Shown here piece by piece: positions 1 to 13,700 of a stretch of DNA of 64,000 bases; the first letter of the stretch is position 1, and each line of letters opens with the position of its first letter. The DNA is from Owenia fusiformis (Eukaryota; Annelida; Polychaeta; Sabellida; Oweniidae). A program made the translations under genes and the position numbers. Under the pieces are notes generated by a model. It did not search any database. It was given only the letters and a program-made list of their open reading frames with translations, and was not told the origin of the DNA. The stretch lies in the NCBI GenBank assembly GCA_903813345.2, contig CAIIXF020000009.1, positions 14,026,347-14,090,346 on the forward strand, in the 5' to 3' direction.

Positions 1-806
1 TACTCCGCGGAGTTGCCGTTATCTAGTTGATATTCTAGTAACCATGTAAGGGGACACAACAATAAAGTTACAAGATCAATATTTTAATTATCCAAAATGA
101 TGATTTAAAAATGGCAGTTTATCTGCATTATAAAATAGTTATTAATAAAGTATTACATAAACATACCAAAACTTGAAAAAAACAGTTGATAGATATGACC
201 TGGATCAGATAAAATATTTCCCTATGTATGTTTACTTAAGCTCATTGATCAGCCTGTAAACCTGGTAATTGACAATGCAATCAAACTCCTTGATTTCACA
301 GCATCAAACAATAGATCAGGCTTTAATCCATTTGTTTTTTAAACAATAAAGTGTTTTAATCCTTTATTGTTATCATTATGATCTACAGTATAATATCTCT
401 CTTCTTAATTATTAAAACACGAAGAGTTAAGTAATAAAATAAACATGGCTTCATTTTTTTATATATACATGTTGTTGTGTAAAGTTCAATTTAGAATTCA
501 GTTCTGGACTTGAAATGTTAAGAAGGTTCAAGAAATAATTGGCTCAAGTGACTGCTTACTGTAAATGTACTATTGTATATTCAAGGATATGTTATAAGGT
601 TAAACGGACTCCTCCATTTCTGGATAGTAATCTGTGATATGTTATGCATATAGGAGTAAAAGAATATTTGAAGTGCGCATCATGTAGAATATCAAAGGCA
701 TAATTATTACATTACTTGTGGATATTATTGTATGGATGCAATAATTCTATAGAGATCCAATCTATGTGGCATGGTTTAAGGCAATTGACGTATTATCAGT
801 GTTCAG
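1..806. other. Intron of the IRS-like gene, no coding signal seen
   Basis: AT-rich DNA upstream of the first supported exon of the IRS-like gene. I see no conserved reading frame, RNA gene or clear repeat here. By position it should be intron, because the exon that follows is internal. Confidence 0.5.
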
Positions 807-2221
807 TGTTCATTCATGTCAAGATGGGCTCTGATCTTACAAAACCAAAGCTGAGAAAAAACTCAAATAGACATCTTTGTAGAAGAACCTCCTCTTTGAA
901 ACTACAGAGAGGACGTTCTTTAAGTTCAGACTCAGGTTAGTGGTTGTAGTACTGTCAGATTTTAGGGGTTGTCAGCATACTAGGTATTATGTTACTGCTG
1001 ATGACTCCGATAACGCTAATGACTTTCAACTGTAGGATAATTCTATAGCTGATGATTGTAGAATTGCAGATCATTATAAAATAGCAGGTGATAATAGCAT
1101 TGATGATGATTGATAAAGGCGATTGTAAAATAGCTTATAATTGTACAACTGTTGTTTATTTTAGAATTACTGGTGATTGTAGAATTTCTGCTAATTTGCT
1201 GATGATTGTAGTATTGCTGCCGATTGTCATCTGATACAGTCGTAATATTTTGAAATACATGCATGTTGTCTTCATGCACTTTGTTTGTTAGTATGTCTTT
1301 CATGGATTATTGATATATTTCTCATGTGTGATTCCAGGTTCAAGCCATGATGTAGAAGAGCACACCCCTCCACCCCGCAATGTCTACAGTCATCACATGG
1401 ACATGAGTGCAGATTCTCCAGCCTCATATATAAGCAACAACACTGAAGAGAAACAGAGCCTTGCCCAAACAACTTTACGACCACGTTTTGGAAAAGACTA
1501 TCAGAAAGTGGAGAGATCTGTATATAAAAACAGAGGTGAAAGCCATTCTAAATATTCACCTCATTCTCCTTGTGACTCTGTGTTCAGTTTCGACCTACCC
1601 CAGCCAAGCTCTCCTTCCAGTATGAGCTTTGTTAGTTCACTAAGTAACCAGACAACAGGGGAATCCCCGCGATCTCCCTGCCTACAGTACCCTCGCACAG
1701 AGCCCACTTACGTGAACATGGCCTTCAACTCAGGTAAAGCAGAGTCTCCCATGTCTCTGTATATGAACACTGACTTTAGCCCTCCCCACACCCCTAGGAC
1801 ACCCTCTTACATGTCAACTAGCCCTGCATTGTCTGAGATTAGTAACCCACTGCTCAACTATGCTGAGATTGACCTGACACAGAGCTCAAGTAGCACTAAG
1901 AAAGTGATACGTAAGCCAGCACCACGTAATGACTCTATAGAATACACTCTTATTGACTTAGTGGCAACAGCAGCTGCTACCAAGGTAGGCAAGGAGCATG
2001 CACAAGAGAGGGAGGACACACTAAACAGCTTAAAGCATAAAGACCGTAAGGGATCCAGTCAGAGTCCTTCATTACTCAGTGTTAAAGAGCGTAAGGGATC
2101 TTCAAGCAGCTCTCTATCTTTAAAGGAGCGCAAGGGGTCCTCAAGCTCCAGACAAAGTAACTCAAGTCGTAGTGGATCAAAAGATAGAAAGCCTTCATTG
2201 TCATTGCTTGGTTCATCATAA
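807..2221 (+). CDS. Insulin receptor substrate-like adaptor, C-terminal exons (partial)
   Basis: This looks like the tail of an insulin receptor substrate (Chico/IRS family), a cytoplasmic docking protein phosphorylated by insulin/IGF receptors that recruits SH2 proteins. Two exons are supported. The first is about 807-935 and ends at donor G|GTTAGT in phase 1; its start could also be 800 or 824. The second is 1338-2221, with acceptor TTCCAG, phase 1 and stop TAA. The last exon encodes about 294 Ser/Pro-rich residues. It has tyrosines in SH2-site contexts: YVNMAF (both YxxM for PI3K and YxN for Grb2), YMNTDF and YMSTSP. Further on are NYAEIDL and EYTLIDL, which resemble the C-terminal SHP2-type sites of IRS1. 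The last 50 residues repeat a KERKGSSSSS-type motif. The N-terminal PH and PTB domains must lie upstream of the window. A FRS2- or DOK-like adaptor is the main alternative. Confidence 0.7.
955..1240. repeat. Degenerate GATGATTGTAGAATT-type tandem repeat in an intron
   Basis: About ten imperfect copies of a unit of roughly 20 bp (variants of GATGATTGTAGAATTGCT) fill most of the intron between the two IRS-like exons. The copies are too diverged to fix a period. I see no function. Confidence 0.5.
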
Positions 2222-4240
2222 GAAGGCTCACTAATTGAGATACCTCAACACATACACTAGAAACAGTCATTCCAACAGAGATATGGATATTTGTTGACTA
2301 AAACATTGTAGTGATGGGAAGCTAGTACAGTCAAATTGAAAAACAATATATTGCTTTCAATGAAAAATGAGTAGTGAATTTATCTCTTATTTAAAAGTAC
2401 TTGAAATTGAAAAATTGATCCTAAATAGGTGTCTAAACAGGGAGACTTTTCATAAATAAAGGATATTCTTTGATATTGAAGATCATATACATGGAAAGTA
2501 TCAAGTCTTGTATCAAATTCATGAGCTATCACCCTCTCCCTGCTTCAAACCCATTTAAGTTAGGGGGGGGGGGGTTAATCGGAGCTTTGATGCAAGACTG
2601 AGATTCCTATTCAGTTTATAATATTGCTCTTATGGGTTCAGGTCAGATATCACTGTGTCATTTTTTCACAGAACAAATTGCATTAGTCAGATTTCACTTT
2701 TTTGAACAAATTACATTAGTCAGCACAGAATTTGATTTAACTGTAAAAATGTAGTTATTTGGCCTTGTGTGAATCCCAAGAGTGATTTGATATAACAAGT
2801 GATCACATTGGTACTGAATGTAGATGCTGTACAAATGAATTCCTGATATTGTGCATCTCCCATCTATCTCCCTGAATGGGAACAAGGGATTGTATAGGCG
2901 TAATCTGAAGCAATTTTCATGCTGAACAAATTAAGTTATTCTTGAGTGTTGATATAATGTATGATATCAGATGTTATGTTATGTCAATTATAGACAATGT
3001 TTTCTTATGTTTGATAAAATACATGTATATACATGAAGCAGTTAATCACTTGACTGTTACATACTGTTTACATTTTATAATTCATTTGTTAAAGACATTA
3101 GATATGTCCTTGTTTCACCATCATTGACCGTTGATTATCCATAATCATATATGTAATATTGACAGCCGTTGTATTGACACGGTTCAGTACCACGACAAAG
3201 CAATTGTATTGAAGAATTAGAGATGTCCAGCAATTTATTTTTTATTCTCCACATTGTTGAATTGTTGGTTTCTTTTTTTGTATAAGAATGTTATGTCTTA
3301 AAGTATCTTGTTAGTAATGAACATTAGCTTGACAAGTTCATGTATGCTTTCAATTACACAAACCATTGGAGTCATATTTAGAAAAGTAAATTATAATTGC
3401 AGAATTTAGCCCACTCTTCTGTCCAAGAAAATGTAAGTCTTTCAAACTTAGAAAATAAGCAATGCAAAATACCTCAGTGCAATACTATATGTGTAAAAAT
3501 ATGTTCATGTTTGAGTGTTTCTGTAATTTGGATTCCCTCGGTTTAGCCTCTCGTATTTAGCTCCTTTGACATGTTACTTTTTGTAACTCCCTAAATTACA
3601 AGAGGCCACAGGTTTCTGTACATGAAAGTAATTATCTTAAATATTCAAAGGCTTATATTTATTTCCATATAATATTACACTGGGGTCCCTTGATTGCTTA
3701 TTTCTTAGGTTTGGTTGACTCATAAAAAGTGATTTGGACCGGAGGATGGAAGTTAGAAAGAATACAACTGAAACTGCATCCATGGCTTCTGCAATTTCTT
3801 TCATTTCAAGTTTCAGTTTTGGGAAATGGAAAGTTGTAATTATCTTCTCCCAAGCAGTAATCTAATTGATTGGTATTCAATACTGTGTTATATTGGCTAA
3901 TTCACTTTGCCTGTGTGTAATTTCAAGTGAATACAAGTTTCTAAAGCAGCAATCTTAATCTATTTGTATAGACATAATACTTTAGACTTATGTGTTTTAT
4001 TGCTTGAAGTCCATATTTATTATTTAGTGACTACATAGCAAGAAGTTTATGTCATAATTGTTGTTTTCCTTTCAATCAATACAAAATTCCAAAATGGAGT
4101 GGGTGATCCTGAATAATTCGCAAAAATGCTCAGTTTGTCATTATGTGACTGAACTCATAATTTAAACTGCATTATAGTTTTTTGCCAAGAAAGCCCACCT
4201 GGGCAATTATTATGTCAATATAAAGTATGAATAAAAAAAT
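2222..4240 (+). other. Probable long 3' UTR of the IRS-like gene
   Basis: AT-rich sequence after the TAA stop, with no other gene. Candidate AATAAA signals lie at 2455-2460 and 4230-4235, so the UTR could be about 0.25 or 2.0 kb. A poly-G run sits near 2564-2574. The extent is inferred from the signals only. Confidence 0.4.
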
Positions 4241-4529
4241 GTGTAAAGCTCATAACATTCTCTTGGTGATTTACAATGCCATCTGTTTTATTGACAAATA
4301 CTCAAAAGGAGGGAAAACCCCAGAGCTTTAGAGATGACTGTTGACCACCTTCATTTGTCTGAATTTCCACAATCTGGTTTCTGAATACCAAACCTCGATA
4401 TGGTGTATTAATGAATGTTAACATATTCCTTACCTCTTTCTTTTTTTGACGTAATATAACAAGATAATTTTGGTAAACATGCCAGAAATAAACATTTTTC
4501 AAAGTGTTTTTTTAAAAGAATTGTTTACA

Positions 4530-4860
4530 CTCTCCATTGAAGTCTGGGGTACTCCCCCTCTCACCAATACTACGTGCATACTAACAAATGGACGGCTTAC
4601 CTATATCCCTACAAACTTTGTTCGGTGGGATAATAGATTACCCTTTGAGTAATGCATACTAAACAAACGAATGGACAGCTTTTCTATATCCCGACAAACT
4701 TTGTTCAGTGGGATATTAAGAGTACTCTTTGAGTAGTGGCCTCTTACCAATGCTATGTGCATACTAAACAAATGGATGGACAGCTTTTTTATATCCCTAT
4801 GAACTTTGTTGGTGGGATAATAGATTACCCTTTGGAGTAATGGCAGATTTCTGGAACAGT
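4530..4860. repeat. Three diverged direct copies of a ~110-bp unit
   Basis: Three copies share the order CATACTAA-ACAAA-TGGACAGCTT-CTATATCCC-AACTTTGTT-GTGGGATA and then a CTTTGAGTA tail. A related fragment lies near 49395-49430 (ATATCCCTATCTGAACTTGG then GTGGGATA), so this is a dispersed family. No coding capacity. Confidence 0.6.
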
Positions 4861-6822
4861 CAAATCAAAAATAAATAAATACTCATAACTGACTTTTCAA
4901 ATGAATTTGAACTTGATATGGGACCCTCAATTTAGGAAAACTAAATATGGTTAAAAGCCTCATCTTAAACATGCATTACTCTTCTAAAACTTAAAAGTCC
5001 TATATATTGATGTTTTGGATGACCTGAACTTCCTTGCCCAAATATTAATCTTTCCAAGTCCTTAGATGAATTTAACATGGCTGTTTATAAAGAATATTAC
5101 TTTTGAAAGTGACACAGGTATTCCTAGAAATGAGAAATATTTGTTTCATTATTCATTGTGATGTTTCTCATTCTGTTGTTAGACTTCATACATGGGTGTT
5201 GTTCTTAAGGCACAATATTAAACATTGAAGTGAAAGAAACATTCACACTTCAAAAACATTCTGGTTGATATAAAAAAGGGGTCAAATATTTGCCATTTAG
5301 TAGGACAGTGACAGGGAAATATCACTGCCTTATATCTTATATCACTTGAACTGTGGTTTAAACAATCTAAGCATGAATAACATGACAGAGAGCCATTTGA
5401 GAAGTTATGAATTCTTCATGGCCAATAATTTCTTCAATTTACATAGAGGGCTCAGAAATCATAGAGAAAATGGATATACAGATAGAGGGATTCACCAAAG
5501 TTATATGAATGCCATCTTTATTCTCACATGATCTATTCTGTCTAAACACCTATTAAAAACAAGTTGCACATTTTTAAACCCTCTTGATTAAGGTAGTTGT
5601 TTACATTTTAAACCTTCTAGATTGAGGTAGTTGTTTACCCGGAGGTCATAATCTAACGAAAAGTTGGTGTTGTAGCTAGAAACATTTTCATCCACTATAT
5701 TAGTGAATAGGAGAGTAGAGGATTAAGAATTTAAGAGACTATTATCTCCAAAACGGATCGACATTCTTTAATTTTTACACGCTGGAAAGTTGAATTAAAT
5801 TAGTTTGTTTTAAGAAAATAAAAATCATAAGTCACCAACCTCTGCTTTTCAAAAAAATAAATTTAATTTTTTTGTATGTTTTCGTCTAATATGTTGCTAT
5901 TGTGTACCAAAATGCAACAAAAAATATGTTTAACATGCCATTACTGGGTATAATTCATTAAATCCATCAAAATTAAATAAAAATTCATTTTCAAAAGTAC
6001 GATAATACTGGTGATGTTCTAAAGCTGAACACTCGTCAAATCATTGCTCTTATGCTATAGCACGGTGCCACCTATTGCCAGTATATAACTTTAGGAGTTC
6101 AGGAATATCTCTTCAAGACAAAACAAAAAAAGGTGCAAAATTTATTCAGATAATTGGAAAAAATTCCAGGCCCTGGGATATAGATGTAATATAACATTAG
6201 TAAACTAAACATGTCTCACTGAAGTTCCATGCTAGGCTATATTTCAGTATGGATAATCAATTATCATAGTTCACAGTACAGTAAAACAATACATCTCATG
6301 CATTTTATCACATTTCACTATACAAAAATATAGATTTACATACACATTATGTAACAATCCTAAGACACTACCTTGCAATTTAACTAACAATGAGAATGTT
6401 ATAGTGATACAAAGATGAATAATCTACACAAACATTTTAATGTATAAGCTGCTTTAATGAACTTGAATAGATTTGACTAATTAAGACAATTAATTATAAT
6501 TAAAACAATATTGCAAACACATGGACATAAATCATTCTGTTATTCTAATCATAGTTTTTTCATCAACTTCTATTCCTTTTTCATAAAATAGTATAAATTA
6601 CATTGAAAGTCTTCAAGTAATTTTTGATATTTTGCTTGATTTACACATGAATCATATGTAGCACTTATGACATAGTTACCAGGGTAACTGGTATTTATTA
6701 TAGAATCTTAGGTCTAATACATGTATATTAATAAAGTATATTGAACAGAGAATAATTCAATGCAGTTTATTCAATTTCTTTATACAATACAATGCATTGC
6801 CATTGGTAAGTAGTCACTGGTT
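4861..6822. other. Intergenic, nothing recognised
   Basis: AT-rich spacer between the IRS-like 3' UTR and the minisatellite. Short open frames (for example near 5346-5531) have no family resemblance or splice context. A short direct duplication containing AGGTAGTTGTTTAC lies near 5590-5640. Confidence 0.4.
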
Positions 6823-7734
6823 TGCTATATTCAGCCTTTGCTATAATTAATCACTCATCACATTGCAATAAAAACCCATGTATTTTGTATTCTTCCATGA
6901 TTTCAGCCTTACTGGATGACGTCTTCCAATTAGTTCACTATTATTCAGCCTTTGCTATAATTAATCACTCATCACATTGCAATAAAAACCCATGTATTTT
7001 GTATTCTTCCATGATTTCAGCCTTACTGGATGACGTCTTCCAATTAGTTCACTATTATTCAGCCTTTGCTATAATTAATCACTCATCACATTGCAATAAA
7101 AACCCATGTATTTTGTATTCTTCCATGATTTCAGCCTTACTGGATGACGTCTTCCAATTAGTTCACTATTATTCAGCCTTTGCTATAATTAATCACTCAT
7201 CACATTTCAATAACAACCCATGTATGTTGTATTCTTCCATGATTTCAGCCTTACTGGATGACGTCTTCCAATTAGTTCACTATTATTCAGCCTTTGCTAT
7301 AATTAATCACTCATCACATTTCAATAACAACCCACGTATGTTGTATTCTTCCATGATTTCAGCCTTACTGGATGACGTCTTCCAATTAGTTCACTATTAT
7401 TCAGCCTTTGCTATAACTAATCACTCATCACATTGCAATAAAAACCCATGTATTTTGTATTCTTCCATGATTTCAGCCTTACTGGATGACGTCTTCCAAT
7501 TAGTTCACTATTATTCAGCCTTTGCTATAATTAATCACTCATCACATTGCAATAAAAACCCATGTATTTTGTATTCTTCCATGATTTCAGCCTTACTGGA
7601 TGACGTCTTCCAATTAGTTCACTATTATTCAGCCTTTGCTATAACTAATCACTCATCACATTTCAATAACAACCCATGTATGTTGTTTTTTCCATGATTT
7701 CAGCCTTACTGGATGACGTCTTCCAATTAGTTCA
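6823..7734. repeat. 114-bp minisatellite, about eight copies
   Basis: Eight head-to-tail copies with a period of exactly 114 bp (for example TCAGCCTTTG at 6831 and again at 6945). The array ends directly against the stop codon of the minus-strand gene at 7735, so on that strand it lies in the proximal 3' UTR. Two variant classes exist: ATTGCAATAAAAACCC (class A) and ATTTCAATAACAACCC (class B), arranged A-A-A-B-B-A-A-B. That order suggests unequal exchange or conversion in blocks. Each copy carries TGACGTCT, a near-CRE octamer. Because 114 is a multiple of three, a long open frame runs through on the plus strand; I regard it as an artefact. Confidence 0.9.
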
Positions 7735-10700
7735 CTATTTGCCATATCTTTTTCTGTCTTCGTCAATCTCCAGTTTTCGTCTCATAATTGCTTCATTCTT
7801 CACTTTGATCTTGCGGATTCTGTTCTCAAGTTCCTCACCTGCAAACAAGACACATATAAAGCATTGAAATATGTGTCATCACTACATGAAATATGTGTCA
7901 CAATACACCATAGGAATATGTGCCATAATACATAAAAATATGTGTCATAATAAATTGAAATATATATAATTTATATTGAAATATATGTCATCATATACTG
8001 ATATGTTATATGTAGCTGAAATATATGTCACCATAATATATGTCACCATTATTGTTTTGTACTCCACATTTTCATACTGAGCAACTATTTGGTCCGATTT
8101 ATATGATTTACATGTACATTATTATGACTAAAATTATAACAGTACTGTACAATGTAAAAAGCTGAAGAAAAATCAAATTATTTAAGGTAGTAAAAATGTG
8201 TTAAACTGATCTTTTAAACTAGAACTATGATGAAAACATGACAATACAGAACTATAAAATGAAACATTTTACAGTGAATGCTTGGATAATAATGAATACA
8301 ACAAATCATTAGATGCTATGGGACATTATAAGGAAGAGGGGTGTACAACATAGAGAAACAAAACAGCCAGTGATAAATATATCAAGAGCAAAATGGTCAC
8401 CATGTATTTACCCAGCATGGTCAAAACCTAATCAAATGAAATCTTAGCACTTATCTGCTCTGGCATATGTAAAAAATTCAAGTTGAACAAGTAAGTGGTT
8501 TTTCTGGAACTTTAATGATTAGAATTGATTTGTAGTCTCAAACTTTAAGAAACTTAATAACATTGTTTGTGACCTAGTTTGATGACCTTGATCTTTCACC
8601 TCGAAAATATCACTTTTCAGACCTCAGTTGGTCTTTTGAGATTAACCCGACTAACTCGAAATCAAAAAATCAATTATTATTATTTTTACCTTTCAAAGGT
8701 CACTTAAGGTCAATCAAATCTCAAAGCTAAGGTTAGATTTAAACTCCTGAGAACTCTTAGATGATTTATAAAAATTGGTCAATTTGGATCAAGTTGAAAA
8801 ATTCAAAATGGCTGATTAATCCAAAAATTACAAATGGAACTTTTTCAAAGTGTATTAAAAAACTGTGGAGGGAGGAGTGTGTCACACATCAGTCTTGTCT
8901 GTAACTTAAAAGTGAAATGCTCATTTTGCTCTTTGGCCAATTTTGTGGGAAGTAGAACACAACAAGAAGTACCCAATTTTCTGTTAGTTGCACATATGTA
9001 TCACACAGCCTGTGTTAGAACCACACTTGAAATCAAAAAGACAAATGATTTAAGAATTATTCTTGAACACCTGCTACATACTGAATAATACTATAATAAA
9101 AATTATCATAATATTTAGGATCCCAAGAAACAAGAATGGCACGATTTGAAATTTCTGCACCTGAAAACATACAAACACCACTCTATGGTGATTTAAAGCT
9201 ACAAAATAAATATCATGTATGCAGAAATAATGAATGAAACATTCAAGAAAGGTGTTCAAATAGTTATTTACCAGGAGGAGACGGAGATCTTGATCTCCTG
9301 TCATCTGATGTTCTTCGTTTCCTAAGACGACTGGAATTAGATAATTTCAACCTTTTCGGAGCAGTTTCCTCATTTCCTTGTTCCCTATCCCGCTTCTCAA
9401 TTTTACTATAGTCATTGTTTGAGTTATATTGCAAGTTGATATCAATGTGCTTTTTATTTTTCTTATGCAAGTTGTCCAATAGAGAGTCACTATCTTGCTT
9501 CATAATAGGAAGGCCCAGACGTTCGTGAATGGAGCGCCCCAAGCGAGATTTCACGGACTTTTTGCTGCTTGAATTACCAGCATCTGAAAGATAACAAATC
9601 AGAATAAAAAATAAGTCTCGTTCAACAGTGCATGACACTTAAGTTTAAAAGTTGCCAATACTATTTTATCCATGGAAGTTACATTTAAGATTATAAAGAT
9701 CTCGTTAGAGTAAGTAATTTATAATTTGTAGTATTTGAGAGAAGTTTAGCTGATGAAGATTACTTTCAAGGCAAAAATAAAACTGGAGTATATCATCCAA
9801 TTGTATTTCACCAAGGATTGCTGGTAGTGTGGAATTATCACAAATTGATTAATATAATTTTGTGTCCTCACCTCTGTTAAATGTGATTTGAATGGTTGGA
9901 CTAGTACTCCGAGATTTTGACTTAGATCTGCTTTTATGCTTTTTATTTTTAGTTTTCAGTTTCTGAATCAATGTTCTTGCATCTGATTGATCATCACTTT
10001 CACTGTCAGTTTGAACAACATGTTTATCCTGACTTAAATGTTTATCTTTTGATTCAGATGAAGACACAAATGTTATTTTAGGTGCACTTTTTTCCTGAGA
10101 CCCTGCCTTATCTGAGGTTTTATTCAGTGAGATTTTTGAGGATTTAGTTTCAATTCCTAATCGAGATCTTATGGAAATTTTTGAAGGTGAATCTTTCATA
10201 TCAGGTAGATTGCTAGATGGTGACCTATGAGGGGAACCTTCAGATGGTCCCAGTCTGGATCTTATATTCCTACTGGGAGACAGGGATCTCCCTCTCTCCC
10301 TGCCTCCCCCACCTCTCTGTCTTAACACTGGTCTTAAGGGGCTACAGTCTCGCGATCCACTTGAATGTGGCTGTTGGCTGTTACGCTTCAAGACAGAGGA
10401 TACAGCACTTAACTTGCTGGTAGCATTGTCCTCAGTGTCAGATTCTGACTCCCATTGTTCAGTCTTCCTATTACTACAAGGAGCATATCCAATCTTGTTA
10501 CCATCAGGAGCATATGATCTTGCATCCCATTCAGGATCAACATTCACATTGGGTAATACATTGGTCTGTCTCCCCCCTCCCCTAACTCTATCCCTTGTAC
10601 GCCCTCCTCTTTCTCTCCTTCCTCCTCTTCTGTTGGTGTCTTGCAACACATTGTCTAAGCTACTGTCTATTGCCTTAAAACCTGCACCTTTCTTCAAGTT

Positions 10701-13700
10701 GATTTTGTTATTAATATATCCAATTTTTATATGTTGAGATGGATTCTTATTAACTTGTTTAAATCGGCTAGATTCCGATTCAGAATCACTATCACTATCT
10801 TCAAGAATATTAGGATTTTTACTTCCATTATATTTGTCACTTGCTTTTTTGTCACTTGCTTTTATATGAGTGTGTTTGTTCAGATCATCATCTGAACTAG
10901 TATCCCATTCAGTTCTTTTACGTTTGGCAAGTAATGCTTTTGGTTCATTACCATCATGGAGGGAACTTAGTGAGGCCTCCTTAGATTGGTTTGCTATAAT
11001 ACTAGGATCCTCTTTAATAGAATCTTGATCGAGACTGTCTATTTCTTTTTTATGTTTTTTCTTGTCTTTCTTTTTCCTCTTTTTCTTCAATTTTTTAATT
11101 TTTTCCTTATCTGCTATGTTTGTCTGAGGATCGGTCTTGTTGGCCAATGCTCCAGAGTCATTTGATGATTTTTTAGACTTTAAGCGTCCAGATTCTGACC
11201 AATCAGAATCACTGTCTTTTTTAACATCAGTATCTTTTTTAACTTCAACACTGTCTTTTAAATCTTTCACTGGATTATCTAAGTTAAAAATAGAATTTAA
11301 TGAATTATCCAGTAAGTTCAATACACCATCTATATTGAGACTATCATCAAGAGTATCATCACGTGCATTGTTTGTATCACCCTCTACTTCAGGTTCTGCT
11401 TTCTTGTCATTATCTGAATGCTCGGACTCACTAGTGTCAGGTTTCACTGGTAAAGCATTGTCATCGGAGTCACTTGAACTGTCAGAGGAACTATCACTGT
11501 CAGAACTTGATTCAAAGCGGTCAAATTTACCTGCAAATAAAATATTCAAGTGATTTTAAAATAGTTTTAAATTAATGCTTGAAAATTCACTTGAATCCCT
11601 CATTACAAATTCACTTATAAGCTCATAGCAGCTTACAATACACTGACAGTTTTAAAATGTTGGTGAAATCTATTGGATTCACACACTTACTCTTCACTTT
11701 AGTTTTTTGCGGCGATTGAGATGAACCCACTGTGTCCTCTAGCCATTTATCTTGTGGACGTATTAGTGCTGGTTTGGCTTTGTCATCTCTTAATGATGTT
11801 GCTTGCTGTTTAAGGACTGGGTTTGGCTGTTTTGTAGCTGGCTGTGACCTCAAAGGAGAATGTGGCTTCACATCCTGTTTGAAGTTTGTTTCTGGGCGTG
11901 ATGTATTTTCTTGTCTATGGGGAGGAACTTTACGTGATGGCACTCCTCTTCTGTAAGCAGGACCTTGGCGTGATGGCAGTTCCTGTTTAAAACCTGAGCG
12001 TGATGGCACTTCTCGTCTGTATGGAGGGGGTTGGCGTGCTGCCATGTCCTGCCTGTAGGGAGGCCCATGACGTGGCGTCACTTCCTGTCTATAGTGGGGC
12101 TTATTTTCCTGTCTCAATACAGGGCCAGGCCCCGAGCGAGATGGAGGTGGGCGATAATCCTCCCCAGGAGGTGGGACTATAGGAATGCCAGGACGACCTG
12201 TTGGAGCATATCTACGAGGTCGAGGTGAAGGTTCCCGCGAGTGGGGTGAAGCTTCACGAGATTGGGGTGAAACCTCACTTGGACGAGGTGAAGGATTATG
12301 AGCGCCAATTAAATTGGTCTCCTGAAATAATGGAAAAACAAAATGTTGTTTTTTTATTATTCAAACTTCAGTATTTTGAATAAAAGATCATTACATTCCA
12401 GGCTGAAAATCAATCTACCTATCTTTGTTTATTTGGACACCACCTATAAAGCGATGTATTAAAAACTAAATTCCAATGAAGGAGAAAATGCCTCAACATA
12501 CTTTGGACAGAGATTTCTCTTTTTCTTTCTTTGACTTAAGAGCAGCTTCCCTGAGAGCTGCCAAGTCATCATCATCTTCTTGTTCAACTGTCTCTTTCTT
12601 CTTCTGAAATACAGGTACAATAGATATAGAATTATTAGATCACTTTGAGTGATATCATTCTTATGACTCAATGGCTGTTATTGTAAAGATAATACAATAA
12701 CCGTGGGATAATAGTCAATAATTAGACCATAAAAACATTAGTGTGACAAATAAACTGAGGGAAAAAAAAAATCACTGTGAAAGAAGAGAATTACTAAAGT
12801 GACATAATATATGAAGTTGCTGTCAAAGAATATTCTGCACATGCATGAAAGACATACAGGATGGGACACAAAATACAAGTCACTATTTGTAAATATCAAA
12901 GCTAATACATTTTACAAGACATACATCGTGTGTGCATCCATTCATAGGTTGAATTGTGTCACCTGTATTTGCATTTCCTGTACATGTTTGACAATCAAGG
13001 GCCCAAACCAAATATTTTCAGGGGGAGGTGCGACTTTGAATATATATCAACCTGCCAAACGAGGCATATGGTCAAGCCAAAATAATGATGAACAATGTAT
13101 TTTCATATAATTTTTTTCATCGGAAGGGGTAAACCTTGAACTCACTGGTTACGGCCATTCGGCTAATTGGTTAACTACTCTTCATATTGAAATCAATACT
13201 TACAGCTTTCATAGAAGCCAAAACAGCCAATCTCAATGCACCTAGATCTGCATCCTGGAAGAATAATGTTGAAATACTATGCAGATTACATTATAATGAA
13301 AATATTCATGTAACAAGTAACACAATTAGAAAGCTTCTTTTCTCTATTAATACTATTTATCATTATTTCATGATGTAAAAAACAAATATGTTCACTTTTC
13401 CTGATTTGACGCAGTTTATTTTTTCCAATGACCATGAGTCATCAACTGAAAATTTGATTGACTTGTGAATTAACATCACTTTGTATCTGATTGGAAAGTT
13501 AAGATAATGGGTACAACAGACTGAGATGACAGCCCAAAATAAAGATTGCATTCAAAATGACATGCAACTGGGATGACAGGCACTTTCAGTATTTTCTGGA
13601 AGATTTTTGGATTATGTTGTATAAGATTCAGATTTTACCCGCAAAGAACTGTGGGATATTTGGCGTATTCCATCTGTTACAGTAAAGAAAGGTAGTACTT

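Noticed and set aside
6822-7697. Plus-strand open frame of 291 codons
   Set aside because: It is eight translations of a 114-bp (38-codon) minisatellite with no start context, domain or splice support; the real gene here is on the minus strand and ends at 7735.
10414-11553. Plus-strand open frames of 107 and 138 codons
   Set aside because: Antisense shadows of the 1659-nt exon of the minus-strand nuclear-protein gene.
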